Positions 36,801 through 44,780 of a stretch of DNA of 64,000 nt are shown in pieces. Made by a program: the position numbers and the translations under genes. Position 1 is the first letter of the stretch, and every line of letters starts with the position of its first letter. The stretch lies in the NCBI RefSeq assembly GCF_001611675.1, contig NZ_CP014766.1, positions 1,984,001-2,048,000 on the forward strand, read 5' to 3'. The notes under the pieces are model-generated. The model had not been told where the DNA came from. It did not search any database and worked only from the letters and a program-made list of their open reading frames with translations. The stretch comes from Pontibacter akesuensis. Lineage in GTDB: Bacteria > Bacteroidota > Bacteroidia > Cytophagales > Hymenobacteraceae.

Positions 36801-37208
36801 GTGATGCTGAACGATGAGGAGACAGCCGTACTGACACCGGACGACGTGGAGATTTCTTCGGAGGATATCCCGGGATGGTTGGTAGCCAACGAAGGCAAGC
36901 TGACTGTAGCGCTGGATATTACCCTGACAGAGGAGTTGAAGCAGGAAGGCATTGCCCGCGACCTGGTAAACCGCATCCAGAACCTGCGCAAGGATACAAA
37001 CCTGGAGGTGCAGGATAAGATTCATATCCTGTTGCAGCGCAGCGTGCCGGAGGTAACAGCGGCTATCGAAAACTACCGCGACTATATCTGTGCTGAAACG
37101 CAGGCCTTGTCGCTGGAGACGGTAGAGAGCCTCGACAGCTCCACTTTGCTGGATATCGACGAGTTTAAAGTGTTTATTCAGATACAGACGGAGAAAGCAT
37201 CCGTATAA
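33855..37208 (+). CDS. ileS: Isoleucine--tRNA ligase
   Basis: The 1117-residue class I synthetase has the HIGH-type motif in the form PSANGKPGIHH (residues 49-59), followed by GGWDTHGLPIELQVEKELG. The editing domain carries TTTPWTLPANTGLAVG, the tryptophan-rich WFDSGAMPYAQWHYP lies before the active site, and KMSKR is at residues 659-663. The length and the C-terminal anticodon-binding extension without a zinc finger fit the longer type of bacterial IleRS. It attaches isoleucine to tRNA-Ile. The start codon lies inside the RND gene, so the two are probably translationally coupled. Confidence 0.97.
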   Translation: MVKYNEYKNLNYAKVGEDVLEFWKKNNIFEKSVATREGNAPFVFYEGPPSANGKPGIHHVMARAVKDIFCRYKTLKGFQVSRKGGWDTHGLPIELQVEKELGITKEDIGKTISVEEYNQRCRETVMRFKNQWDTLTEQMGYWVDLNNPYITFEDEYIESCWALLRRLYDKGYLYKGYTIQPFSPAAGTGLSSHELNQPGCYKMVKDTTIVAQFEVKKITRNMFLFENEDEKVYFLAWTTTPWTLPANTGLAVGKGIKYVKVKSFNPYTYEPISVILGKDLIGRYFNPKAADLALEDFKPGDKLIPFKVVEEFTGADLNGVEYHQLLPYVQPEKPAFRVVVGDFVTTEDGTGIVHISPTFGADDARVAAQNDIPSLLVLDENGKLGPIVDRQGRFVKEITDFAGMYVKNYNGEDENGVDYKPTDVKIAIKLKEEGKAFKVEKYEHTYPHCWRTDMPVLYYPLDSWFIKTTAVKDRLIELNKTINWKPESTGTGRFGNWLENLVDWNLSRSRYWGTPLPIWRTEDGEEEICIGSIAELHEEIAKAVEAGVMDAGVEVKDLHRPYVDNIILLSKSGKAMYREPDLIDVWFDSGAMPYAQWHYPIENKEIFEKNFPADFIAEGVDQTRGWFFTLHALAVMLEDSVAYKNVIANGLVLDKNGNKMSKRLGNAIDPFEMIGQYGPDAVRWYMIANAPPWDNLKFNPDGVVETQRRFFGTLQNTYSFFALYANLDNFTYSEADVPLAQRTESDRWIISKLNTLVQDVDGYYADYDPTRAARAIQDFVVDDLSNWYVRLNRKRFWKGEYNTDKMAAYQTLYTCLETVAKLASPVAPFYAEQLFLDLNSVSGKNEVESVHLALYPEVTEGAIDKDLEERMQLAQTVSSLVHSLRKKEMIKVRQPLHRILIPVLNDRMRAQIDAVADLILSEVNVKEIEFIDDTSGILVKKIKPNFKKLGQVFGPKMKLVAAAVQRMDQNDIATLEREGGFEVMLNDEETAVLTPDDVEISSEDIPGWLVANEGKLTVALDITLTEELKQEGIARDLVNRIQNLRKDTNLEVQDKIHILLQRSVPEVTAAIENYRDYICAETQALSLETVESLDSSTLLDIDEFKVFIQIQTEKASV

Positions 37209-37212
37209 AACA

Positions 37213-37243
37213 AAAAGCACCCGTACCCGCTACGGGTGCTTTT
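37213..37243 (+). terminator. Terminator of ileS
   Basis: AAAAGCACCCGTA and TACGGGTGCTTTT form a perfect 13-bp stem around a CCCGC loop, five bases after the stop codon. Confidence 0.93.
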
Positions 37244-37289
37244 ATACTTTAAGAAGTATATTGCAGCAGCTATTTTAGATAGTAGATGC

Positions 37290-37313
37290 TAGACGTTAGA
37301 TTTTAGACGCTAG
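37290..37313. repeat. 24-bp dispersed repeat, copy 2 (inverted)
   Basis: The reverse complement of these bases matches 95-118 with one difference. It sits between the ileS terminator and lspA. Confidence 0.6.
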
Positions 37314-37344
37314 CATGTTGTTAAAAGCTGCTTAACCAACAGAT

Positions 37345-37968
37345 ATGAAATACCTGAAATATTACCTGGCTGCGTTGGCCGTTATCCTGGTGGACCAGGC
37401 TGTGAAGCTGCTCGTGCACTACAACATGGAGATGGGCATGCCCGGCGAAATCGTGCTTCTCGGCGATTGGCTGAAGCTGCATTACACCCTGAACCCAGGT
37501 ATGGCTTTCGGCGTGGAGCTGGGCTCTGAGTATGGGAAACTCATGCTGACGCTTTTCCGCCTGGTGGCCATGTTCGGGATCGGCTATTACCTGTACTACC
37601 TGGTTAGCCACAAAGCACCGAAAGGATTGGTCTGGTGCATCGCGCTTATACTTGGAGGCGCTGTCGGCAACCTGATCGACAGTACCTTTTACGGTGTTTG
37701 GTTTGATAACGCACCCTATGGCTCATCTACGCCCTGGTTTCATGGGCAGGTGATCGACATGTTCTACGTGGACATATGGGAAGGCATTGTACCGGAGTGG
37801 GTACCGCTGTTAGGTGGCAAGCCCATGTCGCTTTGGCCAATCTTCAACGTGGCCGACTCTGCCATTTTTGTAGGCGTGCTGCTGATTCTCTTCAACCAGA
37901 AACGATTCTTCGGAGAAGAACCAGAACCAGCGCACAGGTCTATGATGGAGAAAGAGCAAGGCCTGTAA
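37345..37968 (+). CDS. lspA: Lipoprotein signal peptidase LspA
   Basis: The 207-residue inner-membrane protein has four spans and the LspA motifs: VDQAVK (Asp17), TLNPGMAFG, GGAVGNLID and the catalytic aspartates in VIDMF (Asp138) and FNVADSAIF (Asp171). It has an insertion of about 20 residues between GGAVGNLID and VIDMF, which I recall as normal for Bacteroidota. It removes signal peptides from diacylglyceryl-modified prolipoproteins, such as the several lipoproteins in this window. It has its own terminator and follows ileS, as in many genomes. Confidence 0.97.
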   Translation: MKYLKYYLAALAVILVDQAVKLLVHYNMEMGMPGEIVLLGDWLKLHYTLNPGMAFGVELGSEYGKLMLTLFRLVAMFGIGYYLYYLVSHKAPKGLVWCIALILGGAVGNLIDSTFYGVWFDNAPYGSSTPWFHGQVIDMFYVDIWEGIVPEWVPLLGGKPMSLWPIFNVADSAIFVGVLLILFNQKRFFGEEPEPAHRSMMEKEQGL

Positions 37969-37974
37969 AGTATA

Positions 37975-38017
37975 AAAACAGCAGCGGCTGCCCCAATAAG
38001 GCAGCCGCTGCTGTTTT
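37975..38017 (+). terminator. Terminator of lspA
   Basis: AAAACAGCAGCGGCTGCC and its exact inverse form an 18-bp stem around a CCAATAA loop. Confidence 0.93.
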
Positions 38018-38105
38018 ACAAAAGTGCAACCACCTCACGATTCAGTTAAGACCTCTCGGTGTCCGAAGGTCCCGCGAGCGTCTGGTGCTAGTTATGAATG
38101 ACTGA

Positions 38106-38275
38106 ATTTTGAATGAGTGGATGAGTGAATCCCGCTCCCCTTTCTGTCATCTTGGAAAGATCTTGGTGGCGGAGTGCAAAAGCAGTTGCGGCTCGCCCAC
38201 AAGATCCTTTCAGGATGACAAACTTGAAAACCTCAAGTAAAAATTCACTCATTCACCCAATCGCTCATTCAAAAT
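38106..38275. repeat. Nested palindromic element with inverted ends
   Basis: The left end ATTTTGAATGAG (38106-38117) is the exact inverse of CTCATTCAAAAT at the right end (38264-38275). Extra GAGTGAAT-type units lie inside each end. Within lies a second palindrome, 38145-38220, with ends TGTCATC and GATGACA, related to the one at 7152-7222. No coding frame is present. The element is MITE-like in form, but no target duplication was checked. It occupies most of the 345-bp gap between lspA and the HAD gene. Confidence 0.65.
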
Positions 38276-38313
38276 AAAAAAATGGAACTGCGCACGCTGC
38301 GAGGACTTCTGAA

Positions 38314-38919
38314 CTACAGAACTCCCTTCTCCTCTAACGCCTTCCGTAACTCCTCCGGCGACGTGAAGTGGATTGACTCTATTCCCAATTTCTCGGCTGC
38401 TTTGATGTTGCGCAGGTTGTCATCTATAAACAGTGCCTCGGATGGCTGTACGTCGTACCGGTTCAGCAGTGTGTGGTAGAATGAATCGAACGGCTTACGG
38501 TCTTTTTCGGTGCCAGACACTACCACACCATCAAACCAGTTCAAGAAGTCGAAGCGTTCTACGGCAACTGGCCATGTTTCTGCCGACCAGTTGGTAAGAG
38601 CATAGATGTTATACTTGCCGCTGTCCTTCAACTCGCGAAATATCTCCACCGTGCCTTCAATCGCACCGCCTAGCATTTCATCCCAACGGCCATAAAAGGC
38701 TTTGATATTTTCCTCCTGCTCCGGGTATTGCGCCACCAGCATGTCCGTGGCTTCTTTCAGTGAGCGCCCGGCATCCTGTTCCTCGTTCCAATCGGGGGTG
38801 CAGATGTTTTCCAGGAAGTGCAGCATCTCTGCCTCCTCCTTAAATAGTTTGCGGTACAGGTAATGCGGGTTCCAATCGATCAGCACAGCGCCAAGATCGA
38901 AGATGATGGTTTTGATCAT
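38314..38919 (-). CDS. HAD superfamily (subfamily IA) hydrolase
   Basis: The 201-residue product has the HAD opening MIKTIIFDLGAVLIDWNP, a helical cap, the Thr/Ser motif IYALTNWSAETWP, the Lys region (GTEKDRKPFDSFYHTLL) and the acidic motif EALFIDDNLRNI. The usual second Asp of DxD is Gly here (Asp8-Leu-Gly), as I recall for YihX-type phosphatases. It probably dephosphorylates a small metabolite; the substrate is unknown. It is a single gene in the opposite direction to its neighbours. Confidence 0.93.
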   Translation of the reverse strand: MIKTIIFDLGAVLIDWNPHYLYRKLFKEEAEMLHFLENICTPDWNEEQDAGRSLKEATDMLVAQYPEQEENIKAFYGRWDEMLGGAIEGTVEIFRELKDSGKYNIYALTNWSAETWPVAVERFDFLNWFDGVVVSGTEKDRKPFDSFYHTLLNRYDVQPSEALFIDDNLRNIKAAEKLGIESIHFTSPEELRKALEEKGVL

Positions 38920-39167
38920 AAAGTGTAGTGTTTGCTCGTTTTTAAACTCTAAATAGTCAACTAACTATGGCGATACCAAAAGGTTGGTTCAAAGACTTTA
39001 GATAATATTGTGAGAGTGGTTGTTTTGCATGAAGAGTAAAGCTTTAAAAATGTGTAATTACAGAAGATGAATCTTTGAAAACTAAGTACTTGAGAATAGC
39101 AGACATACTCATGTAATTAAATATATTTAAAGCTCTTTTGCTGTAAAAACATACGTTATATCTGACA

Positions 39168-39938
39168 ATGAAATTAGCTAAACTTTTAGCCGTTACTACG
39201 CTTTCTGTGGCACTTTACTCGTGTGGCTGCGATGATGTGGACCTGGGCAAACTGGAGTTCACGAACGAGTTAGTCACTTTCTTGCCTTCCCAGCCAGCAC
39301 CAGGCATAAGCTATTACATAGCTATGGATGGTGCTAAGCAGAAAATGCGCTACGTAAATCCTGAAGGAAGCACAGAAGTCGTAATTCCGGTTAAGAAGAT
39401 AAACTACAGCGGCAAGTTCGACCTTAACTCCTGTAACGAATTCTATACAGCCGAACAGAAAGTATTTACAGGCCAGGTAGAAGGGCAGAATCCGGTAAGA
39501 ATTGCGCTAACATACAGAAAAGATGCAAGCACAGATCGTTACAACAGTTCAATTGACAAAAATAATGTGGGTGATGTGCTGGAGCTAACAGTAGGATACA
39601 ACAACAAGTTTCCTAACCCGATAGTGTCTGGTACAACGAGCATCAGTAACTATGAAACACTTCGTACCTTTTTATTTAGTGAGGCTACAACCGCTCCCAT
39701 AGATCATTATACTTACAAGCAGGAGTTTTTACCAACTGTAGTCCTGGATGGGGTGCAGTACGAAAATGTGTATCACCTATATGTTAACTTTCCGAATCAA
39801 TATAGGCCAGAAGATGATTATTACCGCAACCATTACCCAGAATTAGATTACATAGAAGGTATCTATTTGAAAGAAGGAGCAGGCATTGTATACGCTTATA
39901 GTTTTAAAGGCAAGCAGATTTCTGTTTCCGTTGAGTAG
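39168..39938 (+). CDS. Hypothetical lipoprotein
   Basis: The 256-residue product has a lipoprotein signal with lipobox LYSC (Cys19). No known domain is recognised. The body is beta-rich and polar, with several Asn/Tyr-rich stretches and a C-terminal segment YIEGIYLKEGAGIVYAYS, which resembles endings of small Bacteroidota lipoproteins of unknown role. A 248-bp AT-rich leader region precedes it. It ends 50 bp before the double ABC ATPase gene. Confidence 0.75.
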   Translation: MKLAKLLAVTTLSVALYSCGCDDVDLGKLEFTNELVTFLPSQPAPGISYYIAMDGAKQKMRYVNPEGSTEVVIPVKKINYSGKFDLNSCNEFYTAEQKVFTGQVEGQNPVRIALTYRKDASTDRYNSSIDKNNVGDVLELTVGYNNKFPNPIVSGTTSISNYETLRTFLFSEATTAPIDHYTYKQEFLPTVVLDGVQYENVYHLYVNFPNQYRPEDDYYRNHYPELDYIEGIYLKEGAGIVYAYSFKGKQISVSVE

Positions 39939-39988
39939 CGCATCACAAAAAGCCCTATTTTTACCAGAAGCATAAACTCTATTTACCT

Positions 39989-41815
39989 TTGGCAACTCCC
40001 ACTCCCATACTTCAGGTTACAGACTTAGAAACTGTTTTCTCCACCCACCGCGGCTCCACAACGGCTGTGAATAAAGTGTCGTTCGAAATTTATCCGGGCG
40101 AGACAGTGGCCATCGTAGGAGAATCCGGGTCAGGAAAGTCGGTTACGTCGCTGTCGGTGATGCGGCTGATTAACACGCCGCCAGGCCGGATAGCAGGAGG
40201 GAAGGTCATCTTTCAATCCGAAAAGTTCGGGCAGGTAGACCTGGTTCAGCTGCCCGAAAAGCAGATGCAGCAGATACGCGGCAACGAGATCAGTATGATT
40301 TTCCAGGAGCCGATGTCATCTTTGAACCCGGTTTATACTTGTGGAAAACAGGTGGCCGAGGTGCTGCTGCTGCACACTGATTTGTCAAAAAAAGAGGCCA
40401 GAGAGCGTACCATTCAACTGTTTGAGAAGGCGCGACTGCCAAGGCCCGAGAAAATATTCGACGCTTATCCACACGAGATTTCTGGTGGGCAGAAGCAGCG
40501 CGTGATGATTGCCATGGCCATGGCCTGCGAGCCCAGCATCCTTATCGCCGACGAGCCCACCACCGCCCTGGACGTAACGGTGCAGGCACGCATGCTGCAG
40601 TTGATCGATGAGCTGCGGGTGAAGGAGAACACCGCCGTACTCTTCATCACCCACGACTTGGGAGTTGTAGCCGAAATAGCCGACCGCATTCTGGTAATGT
40701 ACAAAGGCAAACTGGTGGAGCAGGGCAAGGTGATGGACATCTTCACGAACCCGCAACACCCTTACACTAAGGGCTTGCTGGCCTGCCGCCCCAAGCTGTC
40801 TGCCAAAGCTCAATCCATACTTCCCACCGTCTCTGATTTCATGGAGGAAGACGAACGCGGCAACATCATCGAAAAGAAAAAGCAGGTATACGAGCCTTCG
40901 CTGGTAGATGTGGTAAACAACTACATCGGCACCGTAACAGAGATAAAGCAGGAGCGGGAAAACAAGCAGAAGCCACCCTTGCTGCAGGTCGAGAACCTGA
41001 AAGTATACTTCCCGATAAAGAAAGGCTTCTTCGGCCGCACCACCGATTACGTGAAGGCGGTGGATGGTGTGAGCTTTAACGTGCAACCCGGTGAGACGAT
41101 CGGGTTGGTAGGAGAATCGGGCTGTGGCAAAACGACGTTGGGGCGTGCGCTGCTGCGCATGGTGGAGCCAACGGAAGGGCGCATCATTTTCAACGGGCAG
41201 GACATTGCCCAACTCAACCCGAAAGAGCTGCGCAAGAGCCGCCGCAATTTTCAGATGATCTTCCAGGACCCATACGCTTCCCTGAATCCAATGCACACCG
41301 TAGGAGATGCCGTAATGGAGCCCATGCTGGTGCATAACCTGTACGCCAACAACAAAGAGCGCCGTTCAAAAGTGATGGAACTGCTTGAGAAGGTGGGGCT
41401 TCTGCCTGAGCACTTCCAACGTTATCCACACGAGTTTTCTGGCGGTCAGCGGCAGCGCATAAGTATAGCCCGGGCCTTGGCGCTGCAGCCAAAGTGCATT
41501 ATCTGCGATGAATCGGTGTCGGCGCTGGATGTATCGGTGCAGGCGCAGGTGCTGAATCTGCTCAACAAGCTCAAGCAGGAGTTCCAGATTACCTACATCT
41601 TTATCACCCACGATCTTTCTGTTGCCAAGTATATGTCAGACCGCATCCTGGTGATGAGCAAAGGCCAGATCGTGGAAAGCGGCACACCAGACCAACTCTA
41701 CCAAAACCCGCAGCAGGAATACACCCGCACCCTCATCAGCGCCATTCCAAAAGGAGAGCCAGAAGATATTGTTAGGGCGCAGGAGAAGCGGGAGCGGATG
41801 AAGGCGGGGTTGTAA
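39989..41815 (+). CDS. Fused peptide-type ABC transporter ATPase (DppD-DppF like)
   Basis: The 608-residue protein contains two complete nucleotide-binding domains. The first has Walker A GESGSGKS, signature SGGQKQR and Walker B LIADEPTTALD. The second has GESGCGKT, SGGQRQR and ICDESVSALD. Each is followed by the oligopeptide-transporter C-terminal segment (NPQHPYTKGLL; NPQQEYTRTLI). This is the fused form of the oligopeptide/dipeptide importer ATPases. No permease or binding-protein gene is adjacent. The start is TTG; no ATG follows before the first conserved strand. A TACCTTTGG promoter-like sequence overlaps that start, so the exact start is uncertain. Confidence 0.92.
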   Translation: MATPTPILQVTDLETVFSTHRGSTTAVNKVSFEIYPGETVAIVGESGSGKSVTSLSVMRLINTPPGRIAGGKVIFQSEKFGQVDLVQLPEKQMQQIRGNEISMIFQEPMSSLNPVYTCGKQVAEVLLLHTDLSKKEARERTIQLFEKARLPRPEKIFDAYPHEISGGQKQRVMIAMAMACEPSILIADEPTTALDVTVQARMLQLIDELRVKENTAVLFITHDLGVVAEIADRILVMYKGKLVEQGKVMDIFTNPQHPYTKGLLACRPKLSAKAQSILPTVSDFMEEDERGNIIEKKKQVYEPSLVDVVNNYIGTVTEIKQERENKQKPPLLQVENLKVYFPIKKGFFGRTTDYVKAVDGVSFNVQPGETIGLVGESGCGKTTLGRALLRMVEPTEGRIIFNGQDIAQLNPKELRKSRRNFQMIFQDPYASLNPMHTVGDAVMEPMLVHNLYANNKERRSKVMELLEKVGLLPEHFQRYPHEFSGGQRQRISIARALALQPKCIICDESVSALDVSVQAQVLNLLNKLKQEFQITYIFITHDLSVAKYMSDRILVMSKGQIVESGTPDQLYQNPQQEYTRTLISAIPKGEPEDIVRAQEKRERMKAGL

Positions 41816-42490
41816 TCCTGTCCAAATCAGGATTTACAGGATTAGATAATGGGCAGGATTAAGTAGCAACGGTTTTGCTCTGTAGCTGCTGTGGTCCAAC
41901 CACCCCTAGCCTCTCCTTGTTTAAGGAGGGGAATTTTCCGCAGAAGTATAAACATCCCCCTACCCCTTTCAAAGGGGGAGTTGGCATAAGTGGTATAGAG
42001 AAAGCTGTAGCTAACTGAACTGATTCCAGTCCTTGGGTGGGGGTAGGGGCCCTCGAAAAAGAGCGCCTATGCGAGTTTTTCGGTCCCGCGGCCGTGAGCG
42101 CTCCAAAGTATAAAATAAAACGTTTGGTAGTTGGGAACTGGAGGATGAACAGTAGCTGGAAAGGATAGATTGTAAGATGATGCATAGAGCAGCGGCTATG
42201 CAAGTATGGCAGTGGTAGTCTAACACACAAGCGGACGCTTGCGCCAGCTAAAGGAAGCTAAAGATCAATTAGCCACAAGACTCCAGCATCAGGCATTCTC
42301 TTTACAAACCCCTTAAATCTCCTCTAACCCCATTTATATAGAAAATTCTATATAACTTCACCTGAAAATAAACCCGCACCTCAGCCTTACAACGGCTTCC
42401 GGCGTATAGACATAAAACTATTTAACCGAAAGTTTGTAAGATAGAAGCGGTTGTTACTATTAGCGGCCGCCAGATGCATTAAACAGCTAC
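41814..42490. repeat. Repeat-rich intergenic region
   Basis: No gene is supported in this 675-bp stretch. It contains a palindrome overlapping the previous stop codon (AATCCTGT 41814-41821 and ACAGGATT 41836-41843). Two GC-rich imperfect palindromes follow (CTCCTTGTTTAAGGAG near 41912-41927; CCCCTTTCAAAGGGG near 41963-41977). A GCGCC/GGTCCCGCG segment lies near 42060-42100, and its GGTCCCGCG recurs near 38068. All are of the kind scattered between genes in this phylum. Confidence 0.55.
42334..42355. promoter_or_regulatory. Perfect 10-bp inverted repeat upstream of rnr
   Basis: TTATATAGAA and TTCTATATAA are exact inverses around a two-base AA centre, 135 bp before rnr. The form suits a dimeric repressor site, but no regulator or second copy was identified. 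Confidence 0.35.
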
Positions 42491-44773
42491 ATGAGAAGTA
42501 AGAAAAATAAAAGCGGCGACGAAAGCCGTGATAAGCGCAGCGACTCCAGAGGACGGAGCGATTCATCATCCAGAGGAAAAGACAACTCAAGAGGCCGGTC
42601 ATCCTCCTCCAAGGGAGATTCCTCCCGGCGCGGAGGCGGCTCTTCGGACCGCAAAGGAGGCCCAAAATCAGCAAAAGCATTGGTACTGGAGATTTTCTCC
42701 AGCAGCCCGGACACGGTGTTTACCCTGCGCCAGTTGTTCCGTCGCCTCGGTGTTACCGACCAGCGCGGCCGTGAGCAGACAGAAAGCCTGGTAAACACAC
42801 TCAAGAACGAAAATAAATTGCTGCAGGTAGACGGCGACAAGTACATGATGAACCTGAAAGTGGACATCATTACCGGTCGTGTGGATCTGGCCAACAGCAA
42901 GTATGCCTATATTGTGTCGGAAGGCCGCGAGGAAGACGTGCGCGTGTTCCGCGAGCACCTGAACTACGCCATGGACGGCGATATCGTGAAGGTGGAGGTT
43001 TCTCCGACCGTGCGCGGTGGCCGCCAGGAAGGCGTGGTGATCGAAGTGCTGGAGCGCAGCCGCACCGAGTTGGTGGGAATTATGGAGCTGTCGAAGAACT
43101 ACGGCTTTGTGGTGCCTGACTTCAAGAAGCTATACTTCGATGTGTTCGTGGGAGAGCGGGGCCTGAACGGTGCCAACTCCGGCGATAAAGTGCTCGTGAA
43201 GATAGTGGAGTGGCCTGATAAGCCGGATAAGAACCCTACAGGCGAGGTAATTCGTGTGTTTGGACCTGCCGGCGAGAACGAGGCCGAGATTCACTCCATC
43301 ATGGCGGAATTCGGATTGCCGTTTGAGTTTCCGGAAGAAGTGGAGCAGGAAGCAGACTCTATATCAGAGAAAATTACGGCAGGCGAAATTGCCAAGCGCC
43401 GTGATTTCCGTGATGTGACGACCTTCACCATTGACCCTGCCGACGCGAAAGACTTCGATGATGCCCTGTCTATTCAGAAGCTGGAGAACGGCAACTGGGA
43501 AATCGGTGTGCATATTGCCGACGTAACGCACTATGTTCACCCCAAGACACAACTGGAAAGAGAAGCGTTTAAGCGCGCCACTTCGGTATACTTGGTGGAT
43601 AGAACCATCCCTATGCTGCCGGAGCGTCTGTCAAATGGCCTTTGCTCACTTCGCCCGAACGAAGAGAAGCTAACCTTCTCGGCTGTGTTTGAGCTGGATG
43701 AAAAAGGTAAAATCTACGAGTCCTGGTTTGGCCGCACGATCATTTACTCCGACCGTCGTTTCTCCTACGAAGAGGCGCAGGAGCGCATTGAGTCTGGCGA
43801 GGGCGACTTCTCCGAAGAGATCAACATTCTAAACAGCATCGCCAAAAAGCTCCAGGCCAAGCGCTTCAAGAATGGCGCTATCTCGTTTGAAACAACGGAG
43901 GTGAAGTTTAACCTGGATGAAAACGGCAGGCCGCTGTCGGTGTATGTGAAGGAGCGCAAAGATGCCCATAAACTGATCGAGGAGTTCATGCTGCTGGCCA
44001 ACAAGAAAGTGGCCGAGTACGTGTACAACCTAGGCAAAGGCAAAAAGCGCCCAACCATGGTATACCGCACCCACGGCAACCCGGACCCAGACCGTTTGGC
44101 TACTTTCGCACTGTTTGCCCGCAAGTTCGGCTACAAAGTAGACCCGGAAGGAGACATCTCAGACGAACTGAACCAACTGACCGCCGATATTGAAGGCAAG
44201 CCTGAGCAGAGCGTGCTGCAGAACCTGGCCATCCGAACCATGGCCAAGGCCAAGTATAGCACCGAGCCGGAAGGCCACTTCGGACTGGCTTTCGCCCACT
44301 ACTCGCACTTCACTTCGCCCATCCGCCGTTACCCAGATATGATGGCGCACCGTCTGTTGCAGCACTACCTCGATGGTGGCTCCTCTACAGACAAGGAGGA
44401 GTATGAGGAGCGCTGCCGCCACTCGTCCGAGATGGAGAAGCGTGCCGCTGATGCCGAGCGTGCCTCTATCAAGTACAAGCAGGTGGAGTTTATGAAGGAT
44501 ACCATCGGCAACGAGTACAAAGGCATTGTTTCAGGTGTCACAGAATGGGGTATCTTTGTGGAGATCGAGGAGAACAAGTGCGAGGGCATGGTACGTCTGT
44601 CCGACCTCAACGACGACTACTACGAGTTGGACGCGAACAACTACCGCATTATCGGCCGCCAGTCGAAGCGTATTATCTCGTTTGGCGATGAGGTGCTGGT
44701 AGAGGTGAAAAGCGCCAACCTGAACGACCGTACCATCGACCTCGGCCTCGTGAAAACACTAAAACAACATTAA
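42491..44773 (+). CDS. rnr: Ribonuclease R
   Basis: The 760-residue exoribonuclease has, in order: a Ser/Arg/Gly-rich disordered N-terminus (about residues 1-58), a winged-helix segment (VFTLRQLFRRLG), two cold-shock domains, the RNB catalytic domain with FTIDPADAKDFDDALS (metal-binding Asp cluster, about residue 315) and a C-terminal S1 domain (GIVSGVTEWGIFVEIEE). It degrades structured RNA from the 3' end in rRNA quality control and trans-translation. The basic tail is at the N-terminus, not at the usual C-terminus. The prenyl synthase gene follows seven bases after the stop codon. Confidence 0.95.
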   Translation: MRSKKNKSGDESRDKRSDSRGRSDSSSRGKDNSRGRSSSSKGDSSRRGGGSSDRKGGPKSAKALVLEIFSSSPDTVFTLRQLFRRLGVTDQRGREQTESLVNTLKNENKLLQVDGDKYMMNLKVDIITGRVDLANSKYAYIVSEGREEDVRVFREHLNYAMDGDIVKVEVSPTVRGGRQEGVVIEVLERSRTELVGIMELSKNYGFVVPDFKKLYFDVFVGERGLNGANSGDKVLVKIVEWPDKPDKNPTGEVIRVFGPAGENEAEIHSIMAEFGLPFEFPEEVEQEADSISEKITAGEIAKRRDFRDVTTFTIDPADAKDFDDALSIQKLENGNWEIGVHIADVTHYVHPKTQLEREAFKRATSVYLVDRTIPMLPERLSNGLCSLRPNEEKLTFSAVFELDEKGKIYESWFGRTIIYSDRRFSYEEAQERIESGEGDFSEEINILNSIAKKLQAKRFKNGAISFETTEVKFNLDENGRPLSVYVKERKDAHKLIEEFMLLANKKVAEYVYNLGKGKKRPTMVYRTHGNPDPDRLATFALFARKFGYKVDPEGDISDELNQLTADIEGKPEQSVLQNLAIRTMAKAKYSTEPEGHFGLAFAHYSHFTSPIRRYPDMMAHRLLQHYLDGGSSTDKEEYEERCRHSSEMEKRAADAERASIKYKQVEFMKDTIGNEYKGIVSGVTEWGIFVEIEENKCEGMVRLSDLNDDYYELDANNYRIIGRQSKRIISFGDEVLVEVKSANLNDRTIDLGLVKTLKQH

Positions 44774-44780
44774 GCACCCA

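Noticed and set aside
40465..40473. Perfect DnaA box TTATCCACA, with another at 41422-41430
   Set aside because: Both encode the conserved Tyr-Pro-His stretch before the signature motif in the two ATPase domains, so they are coding coincidences.
41859..42230. 123-residue minus-strand open frame
   Set aside because: It runs through the palindromic repeats of the ABC-rnr gap and reads as repeat-derived sequence.
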